Assembly: GCA_030598885.1 (NCBI GenBank)
Contig: JAUVOZ010000028.1
Span: forward strand, 1 to 15,987
Reading direction: 5' to 3'
Origin: Anaerolineae bacterium
GTDB taxonomy: Bacteria > Chloroflexota > Anaerolineae > Anaerolineales > E44-bin32
DNA: 15,987 nucleotides
Shown here: in pieces, positions 1 through 8,500 of the stretch
Position numbering within the stretch: the first letter of the stretch is position 1
Layout: every line of letters begins with the position of its first letter
Position numbers and translations under genes: made by a program
The notes under the pieces: model-generated
What the model was told of the DNA's origin: nothing
Database searches by the model: none
The model's input: the letters and a program-made list of their open reading frames with translations, nothing else

Positions 1-83
1 AGTTATTGGTCAGGGAATACATATCAGGGGTTTGGTTGTTTTTTAATGACTCCACTGAAAAAGATCAACCGCAAGAAGAGGTC

Positions 84-128
84 TGGTATATGTGGGGTGC
101 GGGCGCAGTCCGCACCCCACATATGCCA
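84..128. repeat. Long perfect-arm hairpin (possible bidirectional terminator or REP-like element)
   Basis: The arms at 88-102 and 110-124 are perfect 15-base inverse complements around a 7-base loop. The pairing extends to 84/128 with one G-U pair, giving a stem of about 19 bp rich in G and C. It lies downstream of the last gene of the leftward operon, which ends at 296. No T-run directly follows either arm: a TTTTTT lies about 22 bases further on the plus strand and a TTTTT about 25 bases further on the minus strand. It may be a transcript-end hairpin or a small palindromic repeat. The rest of 1-295 holds no gene I can support. Confidence 0.6.
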
Positions 129-295
129 ATCCCTACTCCTCGAGGGCAGTTTTTTCAGTGCACTCATTATTCCTAACTCGATAAATGGAAGAACCGTTAA
201 AAGGGGTCACATTTTGAGAAGGCTCGATTCATTCGGCATGTAATTAGGGGGAATTTGCGCTCTAAATAATGAAGCAGATTGTATTGGGCTATGGT

Positions 296-988
296 TTAGA
301 AGCGAACGGGGTTGAAATCGGTCTGTTGATCGAAGTAATCTTCCTCCTCCGCGTGCTTGAGAGCATTGACGACAACATAAGTGAGCGGGGTGGCTAGCGC
401 TTCATAGGAGCTCTTAAACAACCACTGGTGAAGAATGGTTGCACCGAGCACCCCACCTGGTAGGATCCCACTAAAGGCTATCGAGATGAATATCGCTGAG
501 TCCGCTCCCTGGCCAACAAGGGTGGAGGCGATAGTTCGAACCCACAACATACGACCTTGTGTGGTGACCTTAAGTTTGGCCAGCACGAAAGCATTAAGGA
601 ATTCACCTACCAGGTAGGCGATAAACGACGCAAGCAGCAATCGAGGGGTGTAACCTAGAATCGCCTTATAGGCTAACGAAGCCTCCTCCGGATTGGCATA
701 GACACCAGCGCTCCAATACGCGTCTGCCGGGAGCAACCCTGCCACCCAGATGGCGATCACCGCTAGGAGGTTGCAACTAAAACCGATCCATATTGCCTGG
801 CGGGCTCGTGCATAACCATATACTTCGGTAAGCACGTCACCGAATATATACGCCACTGGAAACAAGATGACAGCCGCCGGGAGTGTTACCCCGAAGATCG
901 AGAACAGTTTGACAGCTATGATATTGGAAATGATTAAAGTTGTCACAAAAACTGCCAGGATAACCGGATACCAGCGATAAGCGCGCAT
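296..988 (-). CDS. yhhQ: Queuosine precursor transporter, YhhQ/COG1738 (DUF165) family
   Basis: A 230-residue polytopic inner-membrane protein of the family that imports 7-deazaguanine precursors (preQ0 or preQ1) for queuosine synthesis. Several hydrophobic segments are visible, at about residues 8-28, 33-50, 65-85, 112-135 and 165-190. Family hallmarks are the FPVAYIFGDVLTEVYGY stretch near residues 43-59 and the STLVGQGADSAIF stretch near 155-168. The length is normal for the family. The gene starts directly after the queF stop and is last in a leftward operon with queF and a TtuA-like enzyme, which supports the deazaguanine substrate. QueF acts on preQ0, so preQ0 is the simplest imported compound; that choice is inference. 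Confidence 0.88.
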   Translation of the reverse strand: MRAYRWYPVILAVFVTTLIISNIIAVKLFSIFGVTLPAAVILFPVAYIFGDVLTEVYGYARARQAIWIGFSCNLLAVIAIWVAGLLPADAYWSAGVYANPEEASLAYKAILGYTPRLLLASFIAYLVGEFLNAFVLAKLKVTTQGRMLWVRTIASTLVGQGADSAIFISIAFSGILPGGVLGATILHQWLFKSSYEALATPLTYVVVNALKHAEEEDYFDQQTDFNPVRF

Positions 989-1399
989 TTAGCTGGTCCC
1001 CTGGCGACGGCCATGTTCAGCTTCTACGGTGATGTTGATCCCCCCACGAATTTGGAAGGCACCAACGACTCGGCACCAGTGTGGTTCTAATGCTGCCACC
1101 AGGTCTTCGAGGATTTTATTGATCACGTGTTCATGGAATATACCCTCATTGCGGTAGGACCAAAGGTAAAGTTTGAAGGATTTTGATTCGATAATCTTTT
1201 GGTTGGGGATGTACTCAACCAGGATGTTAGCGAAGTCGGGTTGTCCGGTGGCTGGGCAAAGGCAGGTGAATTCATCAGTCTCCAACCTGACGACATAACG
1301 CCTATCAGGATGGTGATTTGGAAAGGTCTCGAGACGCTTGCTCGGCTTGGCTTCCCTTCCGAGCAGGGTGAGGTCATCTAAGTCTGATGCTTCAGTCAT
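989..1399 (-). CDS. queF: QueF, NADPH-dependent 7-cyano-7-deazaguanine (preQ0) reductase
   Basis: This cytoplasmic enzyme reduces the nitrile of preQ0 to preQ1, the base inserted into tRNA by Tgt. The single-module (Bacillus-type) form is recognisable. CPATGQPDF holds the nucleophilic Cys and the catalytic Asp. The ESKSFKLYLWSYRNEG block, followed by FHE, is the QueF family signature that separates it from GTP cyclohydrolase I. The C-terminal RGGINI block is also typical. I chose the ATG at 1399, giving 136 residues. It has an upstream GAGGG and its first residues align well with family N termini. An in-frame TTG at 1417 would add six residues and overlap the upstream stop as TTGA, but has no ribosome binding site. 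No queC, queD or queE is in the window. Confidence 0.93.
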   Translation of the reverse strand: MTEASDLDDLTLLGREAKPSKRLETFPNHHPDRRYVVRLETDEFTCLCPATGQPDFANILVEYIPNQKIIESKSFKLYLWSYRNEGIFHEHVINKILEDLVAALEPHWCRVVGAFQIRGGINITVEAEHGRRQGTS

Positions 1400-1413
1400 A
1401 ATTTTGTCATCCC

Positions 1414-2361
1414 TCAAGCGGTTATCGTTTGTCGGCCACGCACCCGATCCCAGGTTCTACAGAAAGCACACTGCTCGGGTGCCGAGGTGGGTTGTCCACA
1501 AGTTTGACAGCTGTTTAAGTTGGCTTGGGTTGCAGGGTCCTGATGGGCAAACAGGCCGGATTCCTTGGCTCTTAAGAACGATAAGTAGAAGGAGAGCTTT
1601 GCACCCGGACGATCAGCTTCCAGCTGGTTTAATTGTTCTTTGTAGTAGATCGATTTTGCCCCAGTGGCGTGAGGGCATTCTTGGTATATGTAGTCAATAC
1701 CCTGTAGCAGAGCGTAAGCGGCCGTTTCACGTTCATAGAATCGGAAGAAGGGTTTGGCTTTACGTGCCAGCCCCCCGGTTATTTCTTCAAGAACGGGACT
1801 CTGCCGAGCTAAATAGCCCACCGCCCAGTTCAAAGTATTGCCAAATAGAGCAGCCGCTTCATCGTCCAGGTTGTGGCCAGTGACGAGAACGTCGTATTGG
1901 CCCTGATACGCGACCCGGTTCATGATGTGCCGTTTGGTCAAACCACAGATCGAACAAGGTTTGCCCTTACCGCGCAGGGTAAGTGCGGCTGCATCAGGGA
2001 TGGTGGCGCCAGCTATTTCGGCAACATCGACCACAATTAACTTGAGGTTGTTTTTAATGGCGAATTTTTCAGCAAATTCTTGTGATTTTAATGAATACCC
2101 GTTTTCCTGGTTGATACCAAGCCCGATGTAGAGCCCATCTGCCTGGTAGCCTAGGTGATGGAGTATATCCCACAGTGCAAGCGAGTCCTTACCGCCGGAA
2201 ACCGCCACCAAGATCCGGTCCTGGTACCCGAACATGTGGTATTTCTCGATGAAGCGTTGAGTCTGTTCGGGGAGCCAAATGAGGAAATGTTCCTTACATA
2301 AGGCTAACTTATGCTGGCGCATGTTGATGACGGCTTTACCCCCACATTTACGACATTTCAC
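1414..2361 (-). CDS. ttuA: TtuA/TtcA-family tRNA 2-thiolation enzyme
   Basis: A 315-residue PP-loop ATPase that adenylates tRNA uridine/thymidine and replaces the 2-oxygen with sulfur. An N-terminal zinc site is seen as C3, C6, C22 and H25. The PP-loop SGGKDS is at 55-60. The PCSIC pair (C136, C139) plus C229 match the three cysteines that hold the catalytic [4Fe-4S] cluster in TtuA. GHNLDDEA is at 162-169, and a C-terminal zinc site is formed by C285, C288, C298 and C301. Terminal zinc fingers at both ends separate TtuA from plain TtcA. The start is GTG, in a 4-base overlap with the stop of the ThiS-like gene, so the two are probably translationally coupled. In Thermus, TtuA makes 2-thioribothymidine at position 54 with the carrier TtuB; the target here is inferred by homology. 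Confidence 0.85.
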   Translation of the reverse strand: MKCRKCGGKAVINMRQHKLALCKEHFLIWLPEQTQRFIEKYHMFGYQDRILVAVSGGKDSLALWDILHHLGYQADGLYIGLGINQENGYSLKSQEFAEKFAIKNNLKLIVVDVAEIAGATIPDAAALTLRGKGKPCSICGLTKRHIMNRVAYQGQYDVLVTGHNLDDEAAALFGNTLNWAVGYLARQSPVLEEITGGLARKAKPFFRFYERETAAYALLQGIDYIYQECPHATGAKSIYYKEQLNQLEADRPGAKLSFYLSFLRAKESGLFAHQDPATQANLNSCQTCGQPTSAPEQCAFCRTWDRVRGRQTITA

Positions 2362-2582
2362 TGGAAAGTTACCTGCTTCGGGGATATGGTTCCCCCCGAG
2401 ATGACGGCCACTAGGTGGATATGCTGGTTATCCTGCAAGATCTCGTCATCGGTGATCAACTCACCATCTAGGGTGGGAAGAACGGACTCCGGCTGGATGC
2501 CGAGTTTCAGGAGGGCATGACGAACAGTCATTCCCGCGCGCACCTCGTATACCTGGTCACGTAGCGTGAACTGAACGGTCAT
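2358..2582 (-). CDS. ThiS/MoaD-like sulfur carrier protein (TtuB-like), tail after Gly-Gly
   Basis: A 74-residue ubiquitin-fold protein. It shows the ThiS/MoaD pattern of beta strands, the helix around VRHALLKLGI, and the LPTLDGELI and HLVAVISGG segments. Such carriers hold sulfur as a thiocarboxylate on a C-terminal Gly-Gly. Here the Gly-Gly is at 63-64 and is followed by ten more residues (TISPKQVTFQ), so it would need trimming, or act differently, if used as a thiocarboxylate. No frameshift at the nearby G-run gives an immediate stop. It is the first gene after a clear promoter and overlaps the ttuA-like gene by 4 bases. By context it probably supplies sulfur to that enzyme. Confidence 0.8.
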   Translation of the reverse strand: MTVQFTLRDQVYEVRAGMTVRHALLKLGIQPESVLPTLDGELITDDEILQDNQHIHLVAVISGGTISPKQVTFQ

Positions 2583-2603
2583 TTTCTTTCAAGGCCTGGC
2601 GTG

Positions 2604-2632
2604 ATTGTACCCACCCCGAGGAGGGGAGTCAA
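2604..2632 (-). promoter_or_regulatory. Sigma-70-type promoter of the ttuB-like/ttuA/queF/yhhQ operon
   Basis: On the minus strand TTGACT (2632-2627) and TACAAT (2609-2604) are separated by exactly 17 bases. The -10 element ends 21 bases before the ATG at 2582, giving a 5' leader of only about 15 bases. That leaves no room for a preQ1 riboswitch. The spacer contains a small inverted repeat (CCCC-GAGGA-GGGG on the plus strand) that could be an operator. Confidence 0.72.
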
Positions 2633-2705
2633 TGGAACGCTCAATATATTGGATAATAATGGTGCTATTTAACTTCCCTATTGGGTGTCACTGGCGGAAG
2701 AACAC

Positions 2706-3605
2706 TTAGACAGTGGACTGGTTTCTATCGTTTGGTGCCACTTCCCGAGCATGCATAGCCTGGAAAGCAGCGATTGCTACTTCGACCATCGCCGGGTCTG
2801 GTTCACGCGTGGTTAGACGCTGCAGCCATAGGTTGGGAATCACAAGAGGGCGTGCCCATGAGAAGCGCATCATCCATGAGGTCAGACGGATGTACTCATA
2901 CGCTAATGAGGCGATTAATGGGGCGAATAGCAGTCGACTGACCAAGCGGTAGACTAGAGGCAGAGGACCCAATGCGCTGAAAATCAGGATTGATAAGACG
3001 ACTACCGTCAATAAGAAAGCCGTTCCACAACGGGGGTGTTCGCGAGGAAAACGCATCACCGACTCGACCTCCAACAACTCACCGGCTTCAAAGGTATTTA
3101 TCGTTTTATGCTCAGCGCCATGGTATCCGTAAACCCTACGGATGTCAGGCATAAACGCGATAGCCCAGATATAGCCTACAAGCAACCCTAGACGTATCAA
3201 CCCTTCAATAAAGTTCGATTGCCATGCATTCAAATATAAAAGGCGTTCCAATAGATAGGCTACGCTGGCAGGTAGAAGGAAGAAGAGCCCAAGACCTGCA
3301 GCGAGGGATGCAAGTAAAGTTAGAACCAACGGACCGCCTTCAAGCCTTTCATCCTCTTCCGCTTGAATGTTGGCGGAAAAGGTCAGGGCGTGTATACCCA
3401 AACTCAGGGCGTCCCACAGTTTCAGCAGACCGCGCAGAAAGGGTATTTTCGCTAACCTACTTTGATACAAGCTACTTAAAGGCTCAATCTCAACCGTGAT
3501 CGATTGATCTGGGGCTCTGACGGCGATCGCACATACTTGCGTACCCCGCATCATCACCCCCTCGATCACGGCTTGGCCTCCGTACACTGGAAGTCGCTCT
3601 TCCAT
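2706..3605 (-). CDS. DUF1385 (YqhQ-like) integral membrane protein
   Basis: A 299-residue membrane protein of the DUF1385 family, whose biochemical role is not established. The family signatures are all present: GGQAVIEGVMMRG near residues 9-21, YGYHGAEHKTI near 159-169, and the HPRCGTAFLL motif near 190. Hydrophobic segments lie at about residues 93-115, 135-155 and 197-235. An AGGGG lies a few bases before the ATG. It sits 22 bases after the M20 peptidase gene on the same strand, so the two are probably cotranscribed. The 123-base gap after it contains the promoter for the next operon. Confidence 0.88.
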   Translation of the reverse strand: MEERLPVYGGQAVIEGVMMRGTQVCAIAVRAPDQSITVEIEPLSSLYQSRLAKIPFLRGLLKLWDALSLGIHALTFSANIQAEEDERLEGGPLVLTLLASLAAGLGLFFLLPASVAYLLERLLYLNAWQSNFIEGLIRLGLLVGYIWAIAFMPDIRRVYGYHGAEHKTINTFEAGELLEVESVMRFPREHPRCGTAFLLTVVVLSILIFSALGPLPLVYRLVSRLLFAPLIASLAYEYIRLTSWMMRFSWARPLVIPNLWLQRLTTREPDPAMVEVAIAAFQAMHAREVAPNDRNQSTV

Positions 3606-3627
3606 CTAATGCCCCTTTTTCCCGCTA

Positions 3628-5004
3628 TCAACTGCTTTTATTAGCGGACTCATGCATGAAACGAATATAAGTTTCGACACCCCGGTGAAAGTTAGGAAGA
3701 TGCAGTTTCTCGTTCGGAGCATGCAAGTTGTCGTCGGGGAGGCCAAAGCCCAGCATCAAGCTATCAACCCCGAGAATTTCTTGCATCATACCGATCACTG
3801 GCACAGTCCCACCCTGGCGGGTGAAAACCGGTTCCACTCCCCAGACGGCTGCAAGCGCTTGTTTGGCAGCTTGCACAGCATCCGAATCGCGCTCTACTAT
3901 CGCTGGTTGACAACTGGCCAATTGCTCTAACTCCCAGGTGACCGTCGGTGGCGCTTTCGAATTCAGATAGGCTTCTAAATTGCTCCGGATCATCTCAGGC
4001 CGTTGGTCTGGAACCAGGCGCATGGAAATTTTCGCCATCGCCCTAGCTGGAAGAACTGTCTTTGAACCTTCGCCGGTGAAACCGCTGACTATCCCGTTGA
4101 CATCTAGTGTAGGTCGGGCAGTCGCCCTTTCGGTTGCTGTGAATCCCTGTTCCCCGAATAGAACATTTGCCCCAGCCTGCTCCAACCACCATGTATCAGG
4201 CATAGAGGCTACATCGACACGATCGGTATCGGTGATTGGACGCACATGGTCATAGAATCCGGGGAGTGTAATCCGACCGTGTTCATCGCGCATACCAGCG
4301 ATTAGCTTACATAACACGATGGCCGGGTTGTCAACTGCACCACCAAACACCCCGGAATGAAGGTCCCCAGCTGTTCCTTGGAGACGAATCTCAAAGTAAG
4401 CCAAACCGCGCAATGCAAAGTTTATTGAAGGCGTATCCGGGGCCAGGATGTTGGAATCGCCATTTAAACATAGATCACAGCTCAGAAGGGTCCGATTTTC
4501 TTGTATGAAGGCTCCTAAGTTTGGCGAGCCGATTTCCTCTTCTCCCTCAATCAAATATTTTAAATTTATCGGCAAACTGGAGGTTCGGATGATGGACTCG
4601 ACCGCTTTGAGGTGAGCGACAACTTGACCTTTCATATCGGAGGCGCCTCGGGCGAAGATATTGTCTCCTCTCACCTGTGGTTCGAACGGCTCGCTGATCC
4701 ACAAATCAAGCGGATCAGGTGGTTGGACATCATAATGTCCATAAAAGAGGATTGTAGGAACGTCAGTGCCCGCCTTAAGCCATTCACCATAGACAACTGG
4801 ATGACCGGAGGTGGGCATCACGGCGACTGATTCGAAACCGAATTCCAGCAGTTGGTCGGCGGTCCATTTCGCCGCCCTTTGCATATCAGGTTCATATTCA
4901 GGGAGGGTTGAAACGGAAGAGATGCGTAGGTAGGATATGAGATCCTCCAGGAATTCCTCTTGGTGTTCTTTAGCATAAACGATTGCGGAATCTAAACTAG
5001 ACAT
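3628..5004 (-). CDS. M20-family dipeptidase/metallopeptidase
   Basis: A 458-residue cytosolic di-zinc hydrolase of the M20 family, in the CNDP-like dipeptidase group. Expected metal and catalytic residues are visible: H90 and D92 in GHYDVQPP, D123 in RGASDMKG, the EGEEEIGS stretch with E156 as likely general base and E157 as ligand, D183 in NGDSN, and H428 in LHAPNE. H216 in DLHSGVFGG lies in the lid/dimerisation domain and is expected to contact substrate. The length fits the family. The start has an AGGAG about 6 bases upstream. Substrate is probably dipeptides or N-acyl amino acids, which sequence alone cannot settle. It is first in a leftward transcript with the DUF1385 gene and diverges from the rightward unit starting near 5234. 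Confidence 0.9.
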   Translation of the reverse strand: MSSLDSAIVYAKEHQEEFLEDLISYLRISSVSTLPEYEPDMQRAAKWTADQLLEFGFESVAVMPTSGHPVVYGEWLKAGTDVPTILFYGHYDVQPPDPLDLWISEPFEPQVRGDNIFARGASDMKGQVVAHLKAVESIIRTSSLPINLKYLIEGEEEIGSPNLGAFIQENRTLLSCDLCLNGDSNILAPDTPSINFALRGLAYFEIRLQGTAGDLHSGVFGGAVDNPAIVLCKLIAGMRDEHGRITLPGFYDHVRPITDTDRVDVASMPDTWWLEQAGANVLFGEQGFTATERATARPTLDVNGIVSGFTGEGSKTVLPARAMAKISMRLVPDQRPEMIRSNLEAYLNSKAPPTVTWELEQLASCQPAIVERDSDAVQAAKQALAAVWGVEPVFTRQGGTVPVIGMMQEILGVDSLMLGFGLPDDNLHAPNEKLHLPNFHRGVETYIRFMHESANKSS

Positions 5005-5222
5005 CTACATCTCCTATCAAAAGCCTACAAGGCAGGGGTTTAGTAGGGGCATGAATATTTTTTAATGGGTTTTTTACGTGACTGGCTTATTCTACCATCA
5101 TCTAATCTTCGCGGTATTTTCTTTTTTTTACTCGTCCAATTCGTGTGTGTCGCCAGGAAGACACAATGAGCAATTTTATTAAGGGGGACTAATGGGTTAC
5201 TGCAATTCAAGTTCTAAGGCTC

Positions 5223-5228
5223 TATAAT
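5223..5228 (+). promoter_or_regulatory. -10 element of a likely leaderless promoter
   Basis: A perfect TATAAT ends five bases before the ATG at 5234, so transcription would start at or within a base or two of the start codon. No Shine-Dalgarno sequence precedes that ATG. No good -35 element is seen at the usual spacing. The divergent gap (5005-5233) also holds T-rich runs and a short inverted repeat, TGTGTC 5146-5151 with GACACA 5160-5165. No convincing promoter was found there for the leftward M20 gene. Confidence 0.5.
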
Positions 5229-5233
5229 AACCA

Positions 5234-5518
5234 ATGGTCCCGTTATTTATGGATGCGATGGACCATTATTTTCGCGATCCTATTTATCAACTTTCTCAAC
5301 CGGATGAGAATCGATTCGACTCGATCGATATCAAGCTCAATCCGGGTATTTGGCATTCTAATATCACCCTCATCCCGACAACTTTCTATGCACTACCTGA
5401 CATCGACAATGTGGTCGAATATCAAGTCGACCAGAATGTTGCCAGCACCGGCATTATCGGATTAAAGGTTATTTATGATCCCGAAAGCACCGTCGACAGA
5501 GGTGGAGTAGGCGCCTGA
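5234..5518 (+). CDS. Hypothetical protein upstream of and overlapping the BTAD activator gene
   Basis: A 94-residue protein that I do not recognise. It is acidic, has no signal peptide or membrane segment, and looks beta-rich in its middle and C-terminal parts (IDIKLNPGIW, SNITLIPTTFY, NVVEYQV, TGIIGLKVIYD). Its stop (TGA, 5516-5518) overlaps the ATG of the activator gene as TGATG, an arrangement typical of translational coupling and the main reason to believe it is real. The ATG used has no ribosome binding site but sits at the expected start of a leaderless transcript. In-frame ATGs at 5249 and 5258 are alternatives. Confidence 0.6.
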   Translation: MVPLFMDAMDHYFRDPIYQLSQPDENRFDSIDIKLNPGIWHSNITLIPTTFYALPDIDNVVEYQVDQNVASTGIIGLKVIYDPESTVDRGGVGA

Positions 5519-8500
5519 TGGCAAAACATGACACTGTACTCAGGCATGCGATAACTCCGCCGGCGTTCGATCAAACCAAGCTCCACCGCGAACGCCTGGT
5601 TGACTTGATCCACGCCAATATCCCTCGCAAGCTGATTGTCATTGCCACCCCGGCGGGTTACGGTAAAACCACCCTGCTGGCTGATTTCAGCGCCCACACT
5701 GAGATTCCTGTCTGTTGGGTACGATTGACGGAAGCCGACCGCGATGTGATTCGATTTGTTACCGTTTTAACGGCTTCCTTACAACGGCGATTTCGTCGCC
5801 TGGGAGGCCAACTCGATCTAGAGCGGTTGGCAGACTCATCACCACAGACTATCGCCCGTGTCTTAGCAGAAATAATTGATGCCCAGGTGAGTGAAACTTT
5901 CGTGATAGTTCTTGACGATATACACCTGATTAATCGCTCTAAGGCCACCACGGCATTTCTGGACGCGTTCCTGGAGGTCCAGCCAGAGCAGGTTACTATA
6001 TTGGTTGCCGGCCGGGAGGTTCTTGAGGTTTCCCTAGCTAGATTGATGGCCGAAGGTGGCCTGGCGGGTTTTGGTCCACAAGATTTGGCTCTCACAAGAT
6101 CTGAGCTGGTTGAGCTGGCAGTGTCGCAGGGGGGATTCGAACTGAACCAGCAAGAAGCGACCCGCTTGTTAGAGGAGACCCGTGGTTGGATTACTGGAGT
6201 GGTCCTCTCAGGTAAATTAGCTGGTAGTGGACTAGGTATGCTAGCCCAGGATCCCCGACCGATGGTCTATGAGTATCTGGCTTCTGTGGTGCTCAATCGC
6301 CAACCGGATGACCTACGCCGTTTTATGCTTGATTCGTCTGTCTTCCATGTGATGACTGCTGAAGGGTGTGATTACCTGCTCCAGCAGAATCTAAGCAATC
6401 GTTTCCTTCGTCGGCTGGTACGCGGTGGCATGTTCGTGACAGTTACTGACGAGACTCCCAGGACATACGAATATCATCCCCAATTTCGGCAGTTCCTGCT
6501 CCAATTGTTGGAGAGCGCTGATCGGAGGAAGTTCAGGAAGCTTCTAGTGCGGGCGGCTGATTATTTAGCGCAACACGGCTCATATGAGCATGCTGTACAA
6601 CTGTATTCGAATGCCGGTGCTAGCGGTCGTGCTGCCGCTCTAACTGAGAAGCGCGCCGAGGAGATGTATCAGAGTGGACGTTGGTTGACCTTGGAATCAT
6701 GGTCTAAGAAGTTGGATGAGGTGCAATCCTCAGCGCCAAAGGTCTTTCTCTATCTCACTGCCTCTTATGCGGAGCAAGGTAATCTTGAAGCTGCTGAGTC
6801 AGCATTGCAACGTGGCCGGGAAATGCTCACAAGTGGGTCCTCGAAGTCAACCCAAGCCTATGCCGAGATCTTACGAGGGCATATCGCTCTTTTCCGTGGT
6901 AAGTACGAAGAAGTCTTGGAGGCTGTTGAAAGTGCTGAGCAATTGCTTAGTCCCCGTGGAAGCCGACAAAGAAAGGCTTTCTGTCGACAGCTTAGGGCAT
7001 GGACGTTTGTTAGGAATGGGGATTTGCTCGCAGCTGAGACTATTATACAGGAAGCGGTTGATCTACTCAATCAACCTGCACAGAGGAATGCCCAGGCAAG
7101 CGCGTTGATTAACTTATCTAACATCCAAATCGCGCTAGGAAAAACCGCTGAGGCTCATGCAACTACCATGAAAGCTCATGAGATCCTCCTTCTGGTTGGA
7201 GGTCCAATTAAGCTTGCGGTCTCATACAATAACTTGGCTTATGACGCCCATCTCCAGGGCAGTTATGAGGAGGCACTGGAGCTTTACAACGAGGGATTGA
7301 AGTATGCCCGGCAAGCAGCCAGCCCGGCACGCGAAGCGAATATCCTTTTCGGACAAGCTGATCTATTCGTCGATCTGGATCTAGCCTTACAGGCAGCTGA
7401 ACTCTATGGGCAGGGTTTGACATTAGCTGCCCAGCAAGAGGACATTAGCCGCACCCGATATGGCTGTATTCAGACCAGTGTTTTACATCGGCGTAGAGGG
7501 GGTAGCGCATTGGCGCATGAGTGGTTGGGGCGGGCGATCGCCTTGGAAGAAGGCAGCGATCCTCCAGCTGGGGTCACTATCCAACTGGGAGCGCTGGAGG
7601 CTACTGCTAAACCTCGACGTGCGCAGGATACTTTCTCACGTTTACTTCAGGAAGGAATGGGGCTTGATGCAGGCGAACGGACTTTGGCACTCTACTTTAG
7701 AGCCCGTGCCGCGCTCACTGCAGGTGATATTGATCAATCCCAAGTCATCCTTGAGCAGGCGCTTGATTGGTGTGGGGGAAATGGCACTGAGCAAATCCTG
7801 GCTGGAGAATTAGGGTTCGATTCGGATTTTCGTGATTTCGCCAGGTCCAGATTGGGCGCACATCCTATGCTCTCGGTCGTCTTACGTCGGATAGATACAA
7901 TGCGTGCCGTGGCTCAACGCTATCAAGAAGCACCTGATGATGTGGATACTGCAGCCCGGATTGTCTTATCCGCATTGGGAGAATCCAGTGTTCAATGTCA
8001 AGATAAACGTCTTACTGACCTCAAGCCATTGGCTCGAGAAGTGCTCTTCCACCTAGCGGATCACCAACGTGTTGACCGCGATGTATTACTGGAGATCTTC
8101 TGGCCGCACCATCCTCCTGGACGCCAGGTAGCGAATCTGCACACAGCGGTATACAACTTGAGACGCGAGCTTGGTCGCGACATTATCCTGCATGAAGTTC
8201 CAATCTACTGCCTCAACCCAGAATTGCTGATCGAGTACGACGTTCTTCGTTTTGAGCGTGCCGCTACGATCGCCGAAGGATTACCGCCGGGCGATCCGCG
8301 CAAGATGTTCGCTTTGACGGAGGCGATAAATTCATACGGCGGGTCGTTCTTGCCAGAATTTTCCTCCGATTGGGTGTTGGAGCGTCGCCGTGATCTCGAG
8401 CTGCGCTACCTTGATCTCCTGGCTTATCATGCGCAAGAGGCTCTTGTGCGAGATCAGCCACTGCGGGCGATCAACACACTTCGTCAGGCGCTACAGATTG

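Noticed and set aside
46..243. 65-codon plus-strand ORF at the window start
   Set aside because: It runs through the long hairpin, has no ribosome site and its product resembles no protein family.
530..545. tRNA T-loop-like GTTCGAACCC
   Set aside because: It lies inside the transporter gene and no cloverleaf can be built around it.
1400..1417. TTG start for queF
   Set aside because: It has no ribosome site. The ATG at 1399 has GAGGG upstream and gives a normal N terminus, although the TTGA overlap keeps the longer form possible.
1338..1883. 181-codon plus-strand ORF opposite the queF and ttuA-like genes
   Set aside because: It is antisense to two genes with clear family motifs and has no recognisable domain of its own.
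2583..2603. preQ1 riboswitch upstream of the queF/yhhQ operon
   Set aside because: The promoter leaves a leader of only about 15 bases, too short for any known preQ1 aptamer.
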